This document shows, piece by piece, positions 55,441 to 62,540 of a DNA stretch of 64,000 nucleotides (within the stretch, counting starts at the first letter, position 1; each line of letters starts with the position of its first letter). Source of the stretch: Hydrocarboniphaga sp965279055 (GTDB lineage Bacteria > Pseudomonadota > Gammaproteobacteria > Nevskiales > Nevskiaceae); assembly GCF_965279055.1 (NCBI RefSeq), contig NZ_OZ257125.1:2976001-3040000 (forward strand). Reading direction: 5' to 3'. The notes beneath the pieces are model-generated. The model was given only the letters and a program-made list of their open reading frames with translations. It was not told the origin of the DNA and made no database searches. Both the position numbers and the translations under genes were made by a program.

Positions 55441-55525
55441 AAAAGAGCCCCGCACCAGGGAATGCGGGGCTCGGAGAGCCGGTCATATCAGCCGGCGTGT
55501 CTTCGAAGGGAGTTGAGCAGAAGAC
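55441..55525 (-). ncRNA. Candidate minus-strand small RNA or 3' element (hairpin family, copy B)
   Basis: Read on the minus strand there are three successive hairpins: GTCTTC/GAAGAC, GCCGG/CCGGC around CTGATATGA, and a perfect nine-base terminator stem GAGCCCCGC/GCGGGGCTC followed by TTTTTTT. Copies at 56757-56810 and 58960-59047 share parts of this layout. No minus-strand protein gene lies just upstream. Confidence 0.4.
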
Positions 55526-55631
55526 GAGTTCATAGTGACCCGCGCACAGCCGCGCGAGCATGACTCAGCGATCAGAGGCGGGTGGCGGCAGAAGAGCGGC
55601 CAAGGGACTGCCCGGCGCAAGGTCTAAAAAG

Positions 55632-55663
55632 AAAAAGCCTCACATCGGAGGCGATGCGAGGCT
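55632..55663 (-). terminator. Terminator-like hairpin read on the minus strand
   Basis: AGCCTCGCATCG and CGATGTGAGGCT form a 12-position stem with one mismatch around CCTC, followed on the minus strand by TTTTTCTTTTT. A 12-codon open frame (MTRLCSPTRTGN) ends exactly at the stem. Confidence 0.6.
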
Positions 55664-55910
55664 CAGTTGCCTGTACGGGTCGGGGAGCACAGGCGCGTCA
55701 TAACGGGGGGAGATGAAGTGGCCAGATTGCGCGTTAACAACTTGCCGGCACGTGAATCGAGGAGACGGCTCGCGCTTCGCACCGAATGGCAGCGGGCGTG
55801 GCCCTCATGCCGCCGTGAACGGCGGTGCATCTCCGTGCCGAGGCCCGTTCGGCGATTTCTGCGCCACTGAGCGAAGAGCGCGGTCAGCGCCGAGAATCAG
55901 CATCGTCCTA

Positions 55911-55939
55911 CAGAGTGACGGTAATTCACTGACTAAAAT
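55911..55939 (+). promoter_or_regulatory. Promoter of candidate sRNA 1
   Basis: TAAAAT at 55934-55939 within CTGACTAAAATC is conserved in the second unit (CTGACTACAATC). The -35 region (CAGAGT, 17 bases upstream) is poor but also aligns with CACAGT of the second unit. Confidence 0.5.
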
Positions 55940-55945
55940 CGAGCC

Positions 55946-56030
55946 GGGCGCGAAGGATCGCACCTGGCTCTATCGAAGGACCGAAAGCCGTCTGCAGGCC
56001 CCCCAGCCTGCAGACGGTTTAATTTTCTCG
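55946..56030 (+). ncRNA. Candidate C-rich-loop small RNA 1
   Basis: Starting about seven bases after the TAAAAT box, some 85 bases run to a T-rich end. The 5' half has two GGA motifs (GAAGGATCG, CGAAGGACCG). The 3' half is a hairpin, CCGTCTGCAGGC (55988-55999) pairing perfectly with GCCTGCAGACGG (56006-56017) around a CCCCCA loop, followed by TTTAATTTTC. A homologue lies 250 bases downstream with compensatory changes in the stem. No reading frame is conserved between the two, so an RNA gene is favoured. It could also be just a repeated terminator. Confidence 0.55.
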
Positions 56031-56160
56031 GGTCCGCGGGATCTGCGGCGTGCTTCCGATGGTCCGCCACGGCAGAAACCGACCGCAGTCTGGAGGTAGC
56101 CGGCAAGCCGATCGCTCAAGCTTCGCCCCCTCACCGAGCCGGCAAACTCCACAATGCCTC

Positions 56161-56190
56161 CACAGTTCCGGCGGCCGGCCTGACTACAAT
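56161..56190 (+). promoter_or_regulatory. Promoter of candidate sRNA 2
   Basis: TACAAT at 56185-56190 is a near-consensus -10 box in the same CTGACTAnAATC context as in the first unit. The -35 region is poor (CACAGT at 18 bases). Confidence 0.5.
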
Positions 56191-56196
56191 CCGGCC

Positions 56197-56282
56197 GGGG
56201 CGGAGGACCACCCCTGACGGTACGTTATCGAGGGATCGAAAACCGCCTGCAGGCCCCCCAGCCTGCAGGCGGTTTAACGTTT
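56197..56282 (+). ncRNA. Candidate C-rich-loop small RNA 2
   Basis: The unit mirrors sRNA 1: GGA motifs in the 5' half (CGGAGGACC, CGAGGGATCG), then a 15-base-pair stem AAACCGCCTGCAGGC/GCCTGCAGGCGGTTT (56240-56254, 56261-56275) around the identical CCCCCA loop, then AACGTTT. Relative to unit 1 a T-A pair has become C-G and a G-T pair A-T, so base pairing rather than sequence has been kept. Small RNAs with C-rich loops are known to pair with G-rich ribosome sites in Xanthomonas (sX13); relation to them is inference. Confidence 0.55.
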
Positions 56283-56320
56283 GCGGTGAGGCTGCCGACC
56301 TGCCGCTCCGGTCCCGAGCC

Positions 56321-56569
56321 TCAGGCGGCTGCGGCGTTCTGATCCGGCTTGCGTCGGCGATCGGCCTTGGCTTGGGACAAGGCGATCCAGCCCGCCAGCA
56401 GGCGGTAGCTGCTGCGGCCGACGACGATCTTGATCAGCTCGCCCTCCGCTGAGCGAAACGTGACCACGGCGGTGGCCTGGTCGTCGGCCATTTCGCCAAG
56501 TTCGGCGGTGTCGATGTCGAACGAGCGCTTGGTCCCGTCCACATCGATCACGTCTTTCAAATTACTCAT
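56321..56569 (-). CDS. Hypothetical protein, 82 residues
   Basis: From the ATG at 56569, preceded by GGGGATGTGGAA, the product is MSNLKDVIDVDGTKRSF..., with a compact beta-rich N-terminal half (ATAVVTFRSAEGELIKIVV) and a basic Ala/Asn tail. There is no signal peptide or membrane segment. I do not recognise the family. Codon use is like that of core genes. Confidence 0.65.
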   Translation of the reverse strand: MSNLKDVIDVDGTKRSFDIDTAELGEMADDQATAVVTFRSAEGELIKIVVGRSSYRLLAGWIALSQAKADRRRKPDQNAAAA

Positions 56570-56997
56570 TTCCACATCCCCAATTCGACAAGGCAGCCGT
56601 CGGGCGGATGAGTTCTGGCTCACCCGCCCTCTGACCTGCCCACAGCAACAGTGCCCGAAGGAAACCAGCGAGTCGTTGCCCCTCGCCTTTACTTCATCCG
56701 TCTAGACGGAATATCCGGCCAAAACCGGCAATCGTCCGCAATCGTTCCAATACAAAAAGAGCCCCGCGCCACAGGGAGCGGGGCTTTGAATGCCGGTCAT
56801 ATCATCCGGCCGCCTCCCCCAACAGCGTTGAAGAAGACCGACTCATCTTGATCGGCGCGCCGTCACCGAAGCCGTAGCCGACGATCGGAGGCGCGACGCA
56901 GCGGAGGAATGGGACGGCCGAAGCCGCTCGGCGCCATGCCGGTCGCCGTCTTCGATCGGCGGCATACTCTGTGCCGCAAACCCCGACGGAGATCGAC
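56570..56997. other. Intergenic region of 428 bases, divergent
   Basis: It separates the 82-residue hypothetical gene from a DUF4345-like gene. The only structured element is the minus-strand hairpin group at 56757-56810. Open frames across it lack ribosome sites and family resemblance. Confidence 0.5.
56757..56810 (-). ncRNA. Candidate minus-strand hairpin element (family copy C)
   Basis: On the minus strand GCCGG/CCGGC around ATGATATGA (56792-56810) is followed by AGCCCCGC/GCGGGGCT (56760-56785) and TTTTTG. The middle hairpin and the terminator stem match copy B (55441-55525). The gene upstream on the minus strand does not exist, as the next gene to the right is on the plus strand. Confidence 0.4.
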
Positions 56998-57375
56998 GTG
57001 ACGACAAGCCGCCTTTTTCTGGCGATCCTGGGCTTTTCCTGGCTCGGTTACGGCCTGTATTGCCTGATATCGCCAGGACAACTGGCGACCGTGGCGGGCG
57101 TTGCCGGCCAGACGCTTGCCGGCAATAACGAGCTACGCGCGATGTACGGCGGCGTGCAGAGCGTCATCGGCCTGTCGGCGCTCTATGGCGCGTTCAAGCC
57201 CGCCTGGTCGCGCTGGTCGCTGCAGATCCAGGTGCTGATCTGTGCCGGCCTGGCACCGACCCGCATCGTCAGCGCGCTGGCGACAGGCGACGGCTCGGCC
57301 TACACGATAGGCGCCTGCGGTTTCGAGCTGGGCTGCCTGATCCTCGCCGTTTTGCTGCTACGCCGGAACGCTTAA
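56998..57375 (+). CDS. DUF4345-like membrane protein (1)
   Basis: From the GTG at 56998, preceded by GGAG, the product is 125 residues with four hydrophobic segments. RLFLAILGFSWLGYGLYCLI, NELRAMYGGVQSVIGLSALYG and the later CGFELGCLILAVLLL match DUF4345 proteins, inner-membrane proteins of unknown function. A second member is encoded at 61423-61809. A GTG at 56971 is an alternative start. Confidence 0.75.
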   Translation: MTTSRLFLAILGFSWLGYGLYCLISPGQLATVAGVAGQTLAGNNELRAMYGGVQSVIGLSALYGAFKPAWSRWSLQIQVLICAGLAPTRIVSALATGDGSAYTIGACGFELGCLILAVLLLRRNA

Positions 57376-57548
57376 CGACCCGCCGCAACGCTAGGCTCGG
57401 GCGACCCGCAGACAGAACCCAATCGGGGCAACGGAAGAATACGGCGCCCCAGGGGAGCAACGGCCGCAAGCGGCACTGCCTGCAGCTTTAAAGCGCCGCT
57501 TCGCGTAGATTGCTGACAGCACAACCACGGGATCGACAGAGCGTAATC

Positions 57549-58730
57549 ATGGGAGGCACTCACCAGGCCGCACCGCTATCGGTGAACGAGGAGCAGCGCC
57601 TGGCGGCGCTCGCCGGCTACCAGATCCTGGACACGCCTTACGAGGGCGACTTCGACGACATATCGCGCCTCGCCTCGCAGATTTGCGAGACGCCAATCGC
57701 CGTGGTCAACCTGATCGACGCCGGCCGGCAGTGGTTCAAGTCCGAAGTGGGCCTGGGCGTGCGTGAAACCCCCATCGACAGCTCGATCTGCGCGCATGCG
57801 ATCCTGCAGCCGTCGCTGTTCGAGATCCGCGACACGCTCGAAGATCCGCGGTTCGTCTGCAATCCGCTGGTCACCGGCGATCCGCATCTGCGCTTTTATG
57901 CCGGAGCCCCGCTGCGCACCCCGGACGGCTTCCAGCTCGGCACCGTCTGCGTACTCGATCACCAGCCACGCCAACTCAGTGCGCGGCAGCGCGAGGGCCT
58001 GCTGGCATTGTCGCGACAGACGATGGCGCTGATGGAACTGCGCCGCGCACTGCGGGCCGCCGACGCCACACAGAAGCAGCTGCGCCGCGTGATGACCACC
58101 GCCGGGCACGATCTTCGGCAGCCTTTGCAGCTGATCAGCCTGAGCATGGAACTGGCGAGGGCCAAGGCCGGCGACGCCGACGCGGTGGTCCGGCACAGCA
58201 CGCTGGCCCTCGACGCCGCCAGCCGCCTGGGTAGCGAACTCGACACGCTGGCCCTCGCCTCCACCACCGACAACACGCTGGCGCCGGCAAAAGTGCCGCT
58301 GCTGCTGGGCGAGCGCTTCGACAGCCTGCGCCGGATGTGGACACCGCATGCGGAGCGCAAAGGCCTGAAGCTGCGCTTCGCGCCGAGCTCGGCGCGGGTC
58401 TTGAGCAGTCCGCAGCTGCTCGACACCATCCTCGGCAACCTGATAGGCAATTCGATCAAGTACACCGAGGCCGGCAATATCCTGGTCGGCTGTCGCCGCC
58501 TGCCGAATCAGGTCCGTGTCGACGTGCTCGACACCGGCATCGGCATACCCGCCGAGCAACAGGCGACGATGTTCGAAGCCTTCCGCAAGGCCGACGTCCG
58601 CAGCGACGGACTCGGGCTCGGCCTGGCGATCGTGCGCAATACCGCCGAGCTGCTCGGCGCCTCGTTGCAGATGCGCTCAACCCCCGGACGCGGCACCGTC
58701 GTCAGCCTGACGCTACCGCTGGCAGCGTGA
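57549..58730 (+). CDS. GAF-domain sensor histidine kinase
   Basis: From the ATG at 57549 the product is 393 residues with no membrane segment. A GAF domain occupies about 10-155 (ETPIAVVNLIDAGRQWFKS, FYAGAPLRTPDGFQLGTVC), then a HisKA-like helix with the phospho-acceptor in TTAGHDLRQPLQLISLSME (His about 187), and an ATPase domain with N-box LGNLIGNSIKYTEAG, G1 DTGIGIP and G2 GLGLGLAIV. It should autophosphorylate in the cytoplasm in response to a ligand or redox cue bound by GAF. A partner is not fixed; the single-domain response regulator at 59303-59755 is the nearest candidate. Confidence 0.88.
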   Translation: MGGTHQAAPLSVNEEQRLAALAGYQILDTPYEGDFDDISRLASQICETPIAVVNLIDAGRQWFKSEVGLGVRETPIDSSICAHAILQPSLFEIRDTLEDPRFVCNPLVTGDPHLRFYAGAPLRTPDGFQLGTVCVLDHQPRQLSARQREGLLALSRQTMALMELRRALRAADATQKQLRRVMTTAGHDLRQPLQLISLSMELARAKAGDADAVVRHSTLALDAASRLGSELDTLALASTTDNTLAPAKVPLLLGERFDSLRRMWTPHAERKGLKLRFAPSSARVLSSPQLLDTILGNLIGNSIKYTEAGNILVGCRRLPNQVRVDVLDTGIGIPAEQQATMFEAFRKADVRSDGLGLGLAIVRNTAELLGASLQMRSTPGRGTVVSLTLPLAA

Positions 58731-58803
58731 GCGTATCGTCGGCGCCTGGGCCGGCATGCAAGCTGCTTTCGCCAATGGCAGTCAACTTCTCCGGATACGC
58801 CAA

Positions 58804-58926
58804 ATGGCGCTCCACTATTACGACGAGATCAGCGGGCGCAATCGCCTGAAGCGTCGCTATCTGTATGCGGCGATCGGCTTTGTCGGCGGCACGCTGTTCG
58901 GCCTGTTGGTGCCGCACTTACTGTAA
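58804..58926 (+). CDS. Small membrane protein, 40 residues
   Basis: An ATG at 58804 opens MALHYYDEISGRNRLKRRY followed by one membrane segment (LYAAIGFVGGTLFGLLVPHLL) and a TAA. A positively charged stretch precedes the helix, the usual orientation signal. TCCGGA lies at moderate distance upstream. Family unknown; it may simply be a short orphan frame. Confidence 0.45.
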   Translation: MALHYYDEISGRNRLKRRYLYAAIGFVGGTLFGLLVPHLL

Positions 58927-59302
58927 AAACTGGCAGCGAACGAGCTTTCCACGCGCCAATAAAAAAGCCCCGTAGCAGGGAGACTACGGGGCTTCCCGCC
59001 GGCTCGGCCAGGAGTGCGGCGCGTCTTCCAAGGGAGGGAGAAGACGCTTGCAGCCTGATCCTTCGCCGAGCGTATCGGGGGGCGCGGCAGATCAGCGGCG
59101 AAGTTTCGCCGGAGAGCCGGTTACAGCGACTCGGAACGCGGCGCGGCGACAACGCGGCGACTGTCGAAGCAGCGCCGGAACCGGCCGTGTCGGCGCTGTC
59201 GCACCCGTTCGCCCGAATCGACGCAGGCACATCACAAGAATCGCCGTCGGATGATCGCGGGTGATCAGTCGCTGATTCGGGGACTACGTCGCGGCGTCCA
59301 TC
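58927..59302. other. Intergenic region of 376 bases
   Basis: It holds the minus-strand hairpin element at 58960-59047; the remaining 255 bases up to the response-regulator stop show no gene or strong structure. Confidence 0.5.
58960..59047 (-). ncRNA. Candidate minus-strand hairpin element (family copy D)
   Basis: On the minus strand GCGTCTTC/GAAGACGC (59021-59047) with a loop containing CTCCCTCCC is followed by a perfect ten-base stem AGCCCCGTAG/CTACGGGGCT (58966-58993) and TTTTTT. It shares the first and last hairpins with copy B. It might be the distal terminator of the response-regulator transcript 255 bases upstream. Confidence 0.45.
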
Positions 59303-59755
59303 TCACATCGCCAGGCCCGGACTGTGCAGGGCGTCGTTGCTTGCCGGCTGCATGGGCGGCGCGCGACGCAGGCTGGCCAGCAGTTTCAGCAGCGGCTCGA
59401 ACTCGAAAGGCTTGGTCATGAAGGCATCGACGGCGACGCTGTCGCGCAGCTGCGGCGGGCAGGACGCCGTCATCAGCACGATCGGCATCGCGGCCGTTGC
59501 CGGATTCAGGCGCAGCAGGCGTACCAGTTCAGCACCGTCCATGTTCGGCATCCACAGATCGGTCAGCACCATGTCGTGCGGCTGCTGCAGCAGGATCTCG
59601 AGGGCCTCCATGCCATTGCCCGCAACGGAAACACGATAGCCGGATAACTCCAGCGCCATGCTCAGCACCCGTCGGGTGTCCCGGGAATCGTCGACCACCA
59701 GTACCGAAAGGGATTGCGAATCCCCGCCTGTCGTATTGTCCGATGCCTCGTCCAT
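59303..59755 (-). CDS. Single-domain response regulator (CheY-like receiver)
   Basis: The 150-residue product is one receiver domain: acidic pair at about 22-23 in VLVVDDSRDT, phospho-acceptor Asp about 66 in VLTDLWMPNMDG, Thr in VLMTAS and Lys about 115 in MTKPFE, with a short non-domain tail of about 25 residues. With no output domain it would act by protein contact or in a phosphorelay. The GAF kinase 600 bases away on the opposite strand is a possible partner. Confidence 0.9.
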   Translation of the reverse strand: MDEASDNTTGGDSQSLSVLVVDDSRDTRRVLSMALELSGYRVSVAGNGMEALEILLQQPHDMVLTDLWMPNMDGAELVRLLRLNPATAAMPIVLMTASCPPQLRDSVAVDAFMTKPFEFEPLLKLLASLRRAPPMQPASNDALHSPGLAM

Positions 59756-59924
59756 TGGGTCCTCTCATCTCCGGCGCGGTCGACTCAGTCGACCACCAGC
59801 TCCGGCGTCGCCATTGCAGCGGCATTGCGGCGACTGCGTCAGTGGTCCAAATCCACTATCGGCCGGCAGACGAGGGAACCCGAGCGAAGCAGACGGGCGG
59901 CAGTCGCTGGCGGCGGATGCGGCT

Positions 59925-60224
59925 TCATTGGCCTGCATCTGCCGGACGACGGGGTTCCGCCACGGGCGGGCGCTCGAATACACAGGGGGTTTGCTGATCG
60001 TGGTGGCGGCCGTCGTCGTCGACGCAGCGATAGATCACGCGTGGTGTCGGTGGCGCCTGCATCGCATGGGCGCCGTCCGCAGCCTGCTCCGCGGCGCGAT
60101 AGTCCAAGTAGTACTGCGCAGCGACCGCGAGCAAGGCAATCACGGAAATCGCGGCCAGAGCGAAACGCGCCAAATGATCTTCGCGTTCGGCCTGATGGCG
60201 ACGCGGCCTGTGGACAGGGTCCAT
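59925..60224 (-). CDS. Small membrane-anchored protein with DUF4124-like motif
   Basis: From the ATG at 60224 the product is 99 residues: a basic, His/Arg-rich start, one membrane segment (FALAAISVIALLAVAAQYYL, about 20-39), and VIYRCVDDDGRHHDQQTPC, a Cys-flanked motif like that in the 193-residue protein at 50787-51368. Function unknown. The longer frame to 60332 has no supporting ribosome site. Confidence 0.6.
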   Translation of the reverse strand: MDPVHRPRRHQAEREDHLARFALAAISVIALLAVAAQYYLDYRAAEQAADGAHAMQAPPTPRVIYRCVDDDGRHHDQQTPCVFERPPVAEPRRPADAGQ

Positions 60225-60368
60225 CGAGCACCTGCGGTTACGGGGGGCCGACGCAGTCTGCGCAGCACGATTCGCAGGGGCTGCGAAACGCGGCACACAA
60301 GCCGCGCTTCGCTCGCCGGAAATCGAAGCCACCGCTCATTTGACTCACGATTCAGTGCGCTTCATCGC

Positions 60369-60400
60369 AAAAAAAGAGCGCCACGAGGGCGCTCTCTTTT
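60369..60400. terminator. Rho-independent terminator, hemerythrin-like gene
   Basis: GAGCGCC/GGCGCTC with loop ACGAG is flanked by AAAAAAA on the left and TCTTTT on the right. On the minus strand it follows the hemerythrin-like gene by 12 bases. Confidence 0.88.
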
Positions 60401-60411
60401 ACACGGAATGC

Positions 60412-60972
60412 TCAAGCTGCTTTTCGCATCAGGCCCGCGCGACGCTCCAGCGAGACGCTGGGCAACAGCTTGGCCACGACCTGGCCACGCTTCATCGGCG
60501 TCTTCGACATCTCGGCCATCAGCTGATCCTTCAGCGTCTTCATTCGCGCGCCGAGCGCGTCCAGATCGAGCCCGGTCTTTTCGACCTTGGGAAAGTACTC
60601 GCTCTCCTCTTCCTTGACGTGATGCTGCACGTATTCCTTCAGCACGGTGACGTAGGCGCCGAACAAGGCATCGCCCGGCTTCATGCCGTCGAGCCGCATG
60701 ATCAGGCCCTTGAGGCTGGCGTGTTCGACGAAGGCCTCGTCGACCATGTCCTGGTCATCCTTGTCGAGCACGCGGCGCGATTCCGGATAGAAGATCTTCT
60801 CCTCGATCTCGGCGTGCACCGTCAGCGAGCGACAAATGCGCGTGACGATGGACGCTTTCTTGGCACTGTCGTCGGCGCTTTCGAACTCGGTGAACAAGGC
60901 ATCGACTTCACGATGGTCGGCAATCAGCAATTTGGTGGCGTGGGTTTCGGACTTGAAATCGAAAAAGCTCAT
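60412..60972 (-). CDS. Hemerythrin HHE-domain protein
   Basis: From the ATG at 60972 the 186-residue product forms a four-helix bundle with the ligand pattern of HHE domains: LLIADHREVDALFTEFE (about 13-29), SLTVHAEIEEKIFYPE (about 51-66), FVEHASLKGLI and VQHHVKEEESEYFPK (about 112-126). It should bind a di-iron centre for oxygen, nitric oxide or stress sensing or iron handling. The C-terminal 40 residues (MSKTPMKRGQVVAKLLPS) are an extension. An ATG nine bases upstream is an alternative. It is followed by its own terminator. Confidence 0.88.
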   Translation of the reverse strand: MSFFDFKSETHATKLLIADHREVDALFTEFESADDSAKKASIVTRICRSLTVHAEIEEKIFYPESRRVLDKDDQDMVDEAFVEHASLKGLIMRLDGMKPGDALFGAYVTVLKEYVQHHVKEEESEYFPKVEKTGLDLDALGARMKTLKDQLMAEMSKTPMKRGQVVAKLLPSVSLERRAGLMRKAA

Positions 60973-61109
60973 GGCTGGCATCCCTGCTGGCTGGTTGAGA
61001 CTGCAGACTAAGCACGCCCGCTGAACCGCTGCTGTGCTTTCCGAATGCCCGTTATTTCGCCGATTTATCGCAATATCGCGCATAACGCAGGGCGGCCACC
61101 GCGATCGGC

Positions 61110-61259
61110 CTATTCAGCGTTCGGTGCGATTGCGCCTTCGGGTTTTTCGGGTTGGTCCGGCAGGCCCGGCCGATCCCGCTTTTTGACCTCGTCGGCCTGG
61201 CTCTGCGGATCGGTGCTATCGGGGTCGATCGGCTTGGCGCCGGGCGGATGTTCGGACAT
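61110..61259 (-). CDS. Small hydrophilic protein, 49 residues
   Basis: An ATG at 61259 behind GGGAGCAGCCC opens MSEHPPGAKPIDPDSTDPQ..., a Pro/Asp/Lys-rich, probably disordered protein ending at a TAG at 61110. The good ribosome site and clean codon usage support it. No function known. Confidence 0.55.
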   Translation of the reverse strand: MSEHPPGAKPIDPDSTDPQSQADEVKKRDRPGLPDQPEKPEGAIAPNAE

Positions 61260-61422
61260 GGGCTGCTCCCTGCTGGGCTGCATGGGTGAGCCTTCAGCCT
61301 AGGCCGTGAAGGTGAGCCGGCGATGAGCCGTGGCAGCGCACCGCCTGTGCAGGTGCCGGCACAATAGCCGCACCGGCCGCCGCCTGAGGCTGGCCCACCA
61401 CGCCGCACTGCCGGAGTTGCCG

Positions 61423-61809
61423 ATGCTGACCCGCCTGTTTCTCGCGCTCGCCGGGCTGTCCTGGTTCGGCTTTGGTCTGTACAGCTGGATCAGCCTGCAG
61501 GGGCTCGCCGAAGCCACCGGCGTGGTCGCCAGCACCACGACCGCGTCGATCGAACTGCGCGCGATCTACGGCGGCATGCAGATCGGATTCGGCCTGCTGG
61601 TCGCGGCCGGCGCGCTGTGGCCTCGCTGGCAGACGAGTTCGCTGCACGCGCTGCTCTGGCTGGCGCTGCCGACCAGCGCCAGCCGCATCATCGCCGCGCT
61701 GCTTGCCGGTGAATTCTCGCGCTATACGCTGATGGCGATGGCCTACGAGGTGCCGATCGCGCTGCTGACGCTGCTGATCCTGCTGCAGCGGCGCCGCGGG
61801 CACTCGTAG
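61423..61809 (+). CDS. DUF4345-like membrane protein (2)
   Basis: From the ATG at 61423, preceded by CCGGAG, the product is 128 residues with four hydrophobic segments. RLFLALAGLSWFGFGLYSWI and IELRAIYGGMQIGFGLLVAAG align well with the protein encoded at 56998-57375, so the two are paralogues. Function unknown. Upstream open codons from 61330 look non-coding. Confidence 0.8.
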   Translation: MLTRLFLALAGLSWFGFGLYSWISLQGLAEATGVVASTTTASIELRAIYGGMQIGFGLLVAAGALWPRWQTSSLHALLWLALPTSASRIIAALLAGEFSRYTLMAMAYEVPIALLTLLILLQRRRGHS

Positions 61810-61815
61810 CGGCCG

Positions 61816-62373
61816 CTACGGCTTGATCAGCATGCGCCGCAGCGACGCCACCATCTGCCGCGCATCGTAGGATTCGGCCGTCGTCGGCATCGGGTTCTTG
61901 CCCACCACGATTTCCACTTCCGAGGTATAGGTGTTCGACGTGGTCGCGGCGCCACTGTCGAAGCCACCGACATAGCCCGGTGTCGTCGTCACCACGGTGT
62001 CGCAACGCAGCAGCCCGCAGCGCTGATACACCGTCTGCTGCGGCACGAAATCCGGACCGGTATCCACGCCCGAAGTCTGGGTCTTCTTGTCGGTACTGCG
62101 GCTGATCAGCTGGAACCAGTCGTTACCGCTCTGCAAGGTCAGTTCGGCGGCGCGCAGCAGCGCGAAGTCGCGCGTGGTGTCGGCCGGCGTGCTGGCATTG
62201 CCGGAGAACGCCACGCGGTAATGATCGCTGCTCAATCGCGTTTCGGTGTAGCCGCGTGCATCCGCTTTGGAAGCCGGTTTGTACGGCGTCTGGCTGGCGC
62301 AGGCCTGCAGCAGCAAGGGCGCGACCAGCGCGATCACAACGCTTCTCATCGTCAGCCTGGTTGTCGTGTTCAT
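61816..62373 (-). CDS. CC0125/CC1285-type lipoprotein
   Basis: From the ATG at 62373, preceded by AGGAACC, the product is 185 residues with a lipoprotein signal (LVAPLLLQAC|ASQ, about 16-28). YTETRLSSDHYRVAFSGNA and FALLRAAELTLQSGNDWFQLI are the pattern of the CC0125/CC1285 lipoprotein family, of unknown function. It is convergent with the DUF4345-like gene and divergent from the beta-lactamase gene. Confidence 0.8.
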   Translation of the reverse strand: MNTTTRLTMRSVVIALVAPLLLQACASQTPYKPASKADARGYTETRLSSDHYRVAFSGNASTPADTTRDFALLRAAELTLQSGNDWFQLISRSTDKKTQTSGVDTGPDFVPQQTVYQRCGLLRCDTVVTTTPGYVGGFDSGAATTSNTYTSEVEIVVGKNPMPTTAESYDARQMVASLRRMLIKP

Positions 62374-62540
62374 CAATCGTGGTTCCTGTGGAAGGCGGGC
62401 GGTGGATGCCGCGCGCCGTAGACAGCGTCCTGCCGATCTAGTGCCGTTACCGATGCGCCGCCGCCAAACCGCTCGGCTCGGCACGCCGAAAACGCGGCGC
62501 GAAGGGAACGCAAGGCCGCCTGACGCACTCCAAGCCGCCG

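Larger units (their letters stand above)
55103..56320. other. 1.2-kb region without convincing protein genes
   Basis: Open frames here are short, Arg/Ser-rich and lack ribosome sites or recognisable domains. Instead the stretch contains at least five strong hairpins: terminator-like structures on the minus strand at 55121-55152, 55441-55472 and 55632-55663, and two homologous hairpins with C-rich loops at 55985-56020 and 56240-56275 that belong to candidate small RNA genes. Confidence 0.6.

Noticed and set aside
55257..56099. Short plus-strand open frames in the gene-poor region
   Set aside because: They cross strong hairpins, lack ribosome sites and show no family resemblance or conserved frame.
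53564..59047. Repeated hairpins considered as a CRISPR array
   Set aside because: Copies are irregularly spaced by hundreds of bases, differ in sequence and have no equal-length spacers or cas genes.
60231..60345. A 33-codon minus-strand frame with several cysteines (MSGGFDFRRAKRG...)
   Set aside because: Good-looking ATG but no ribosome site, no terminator relationship and no supporting pattern.
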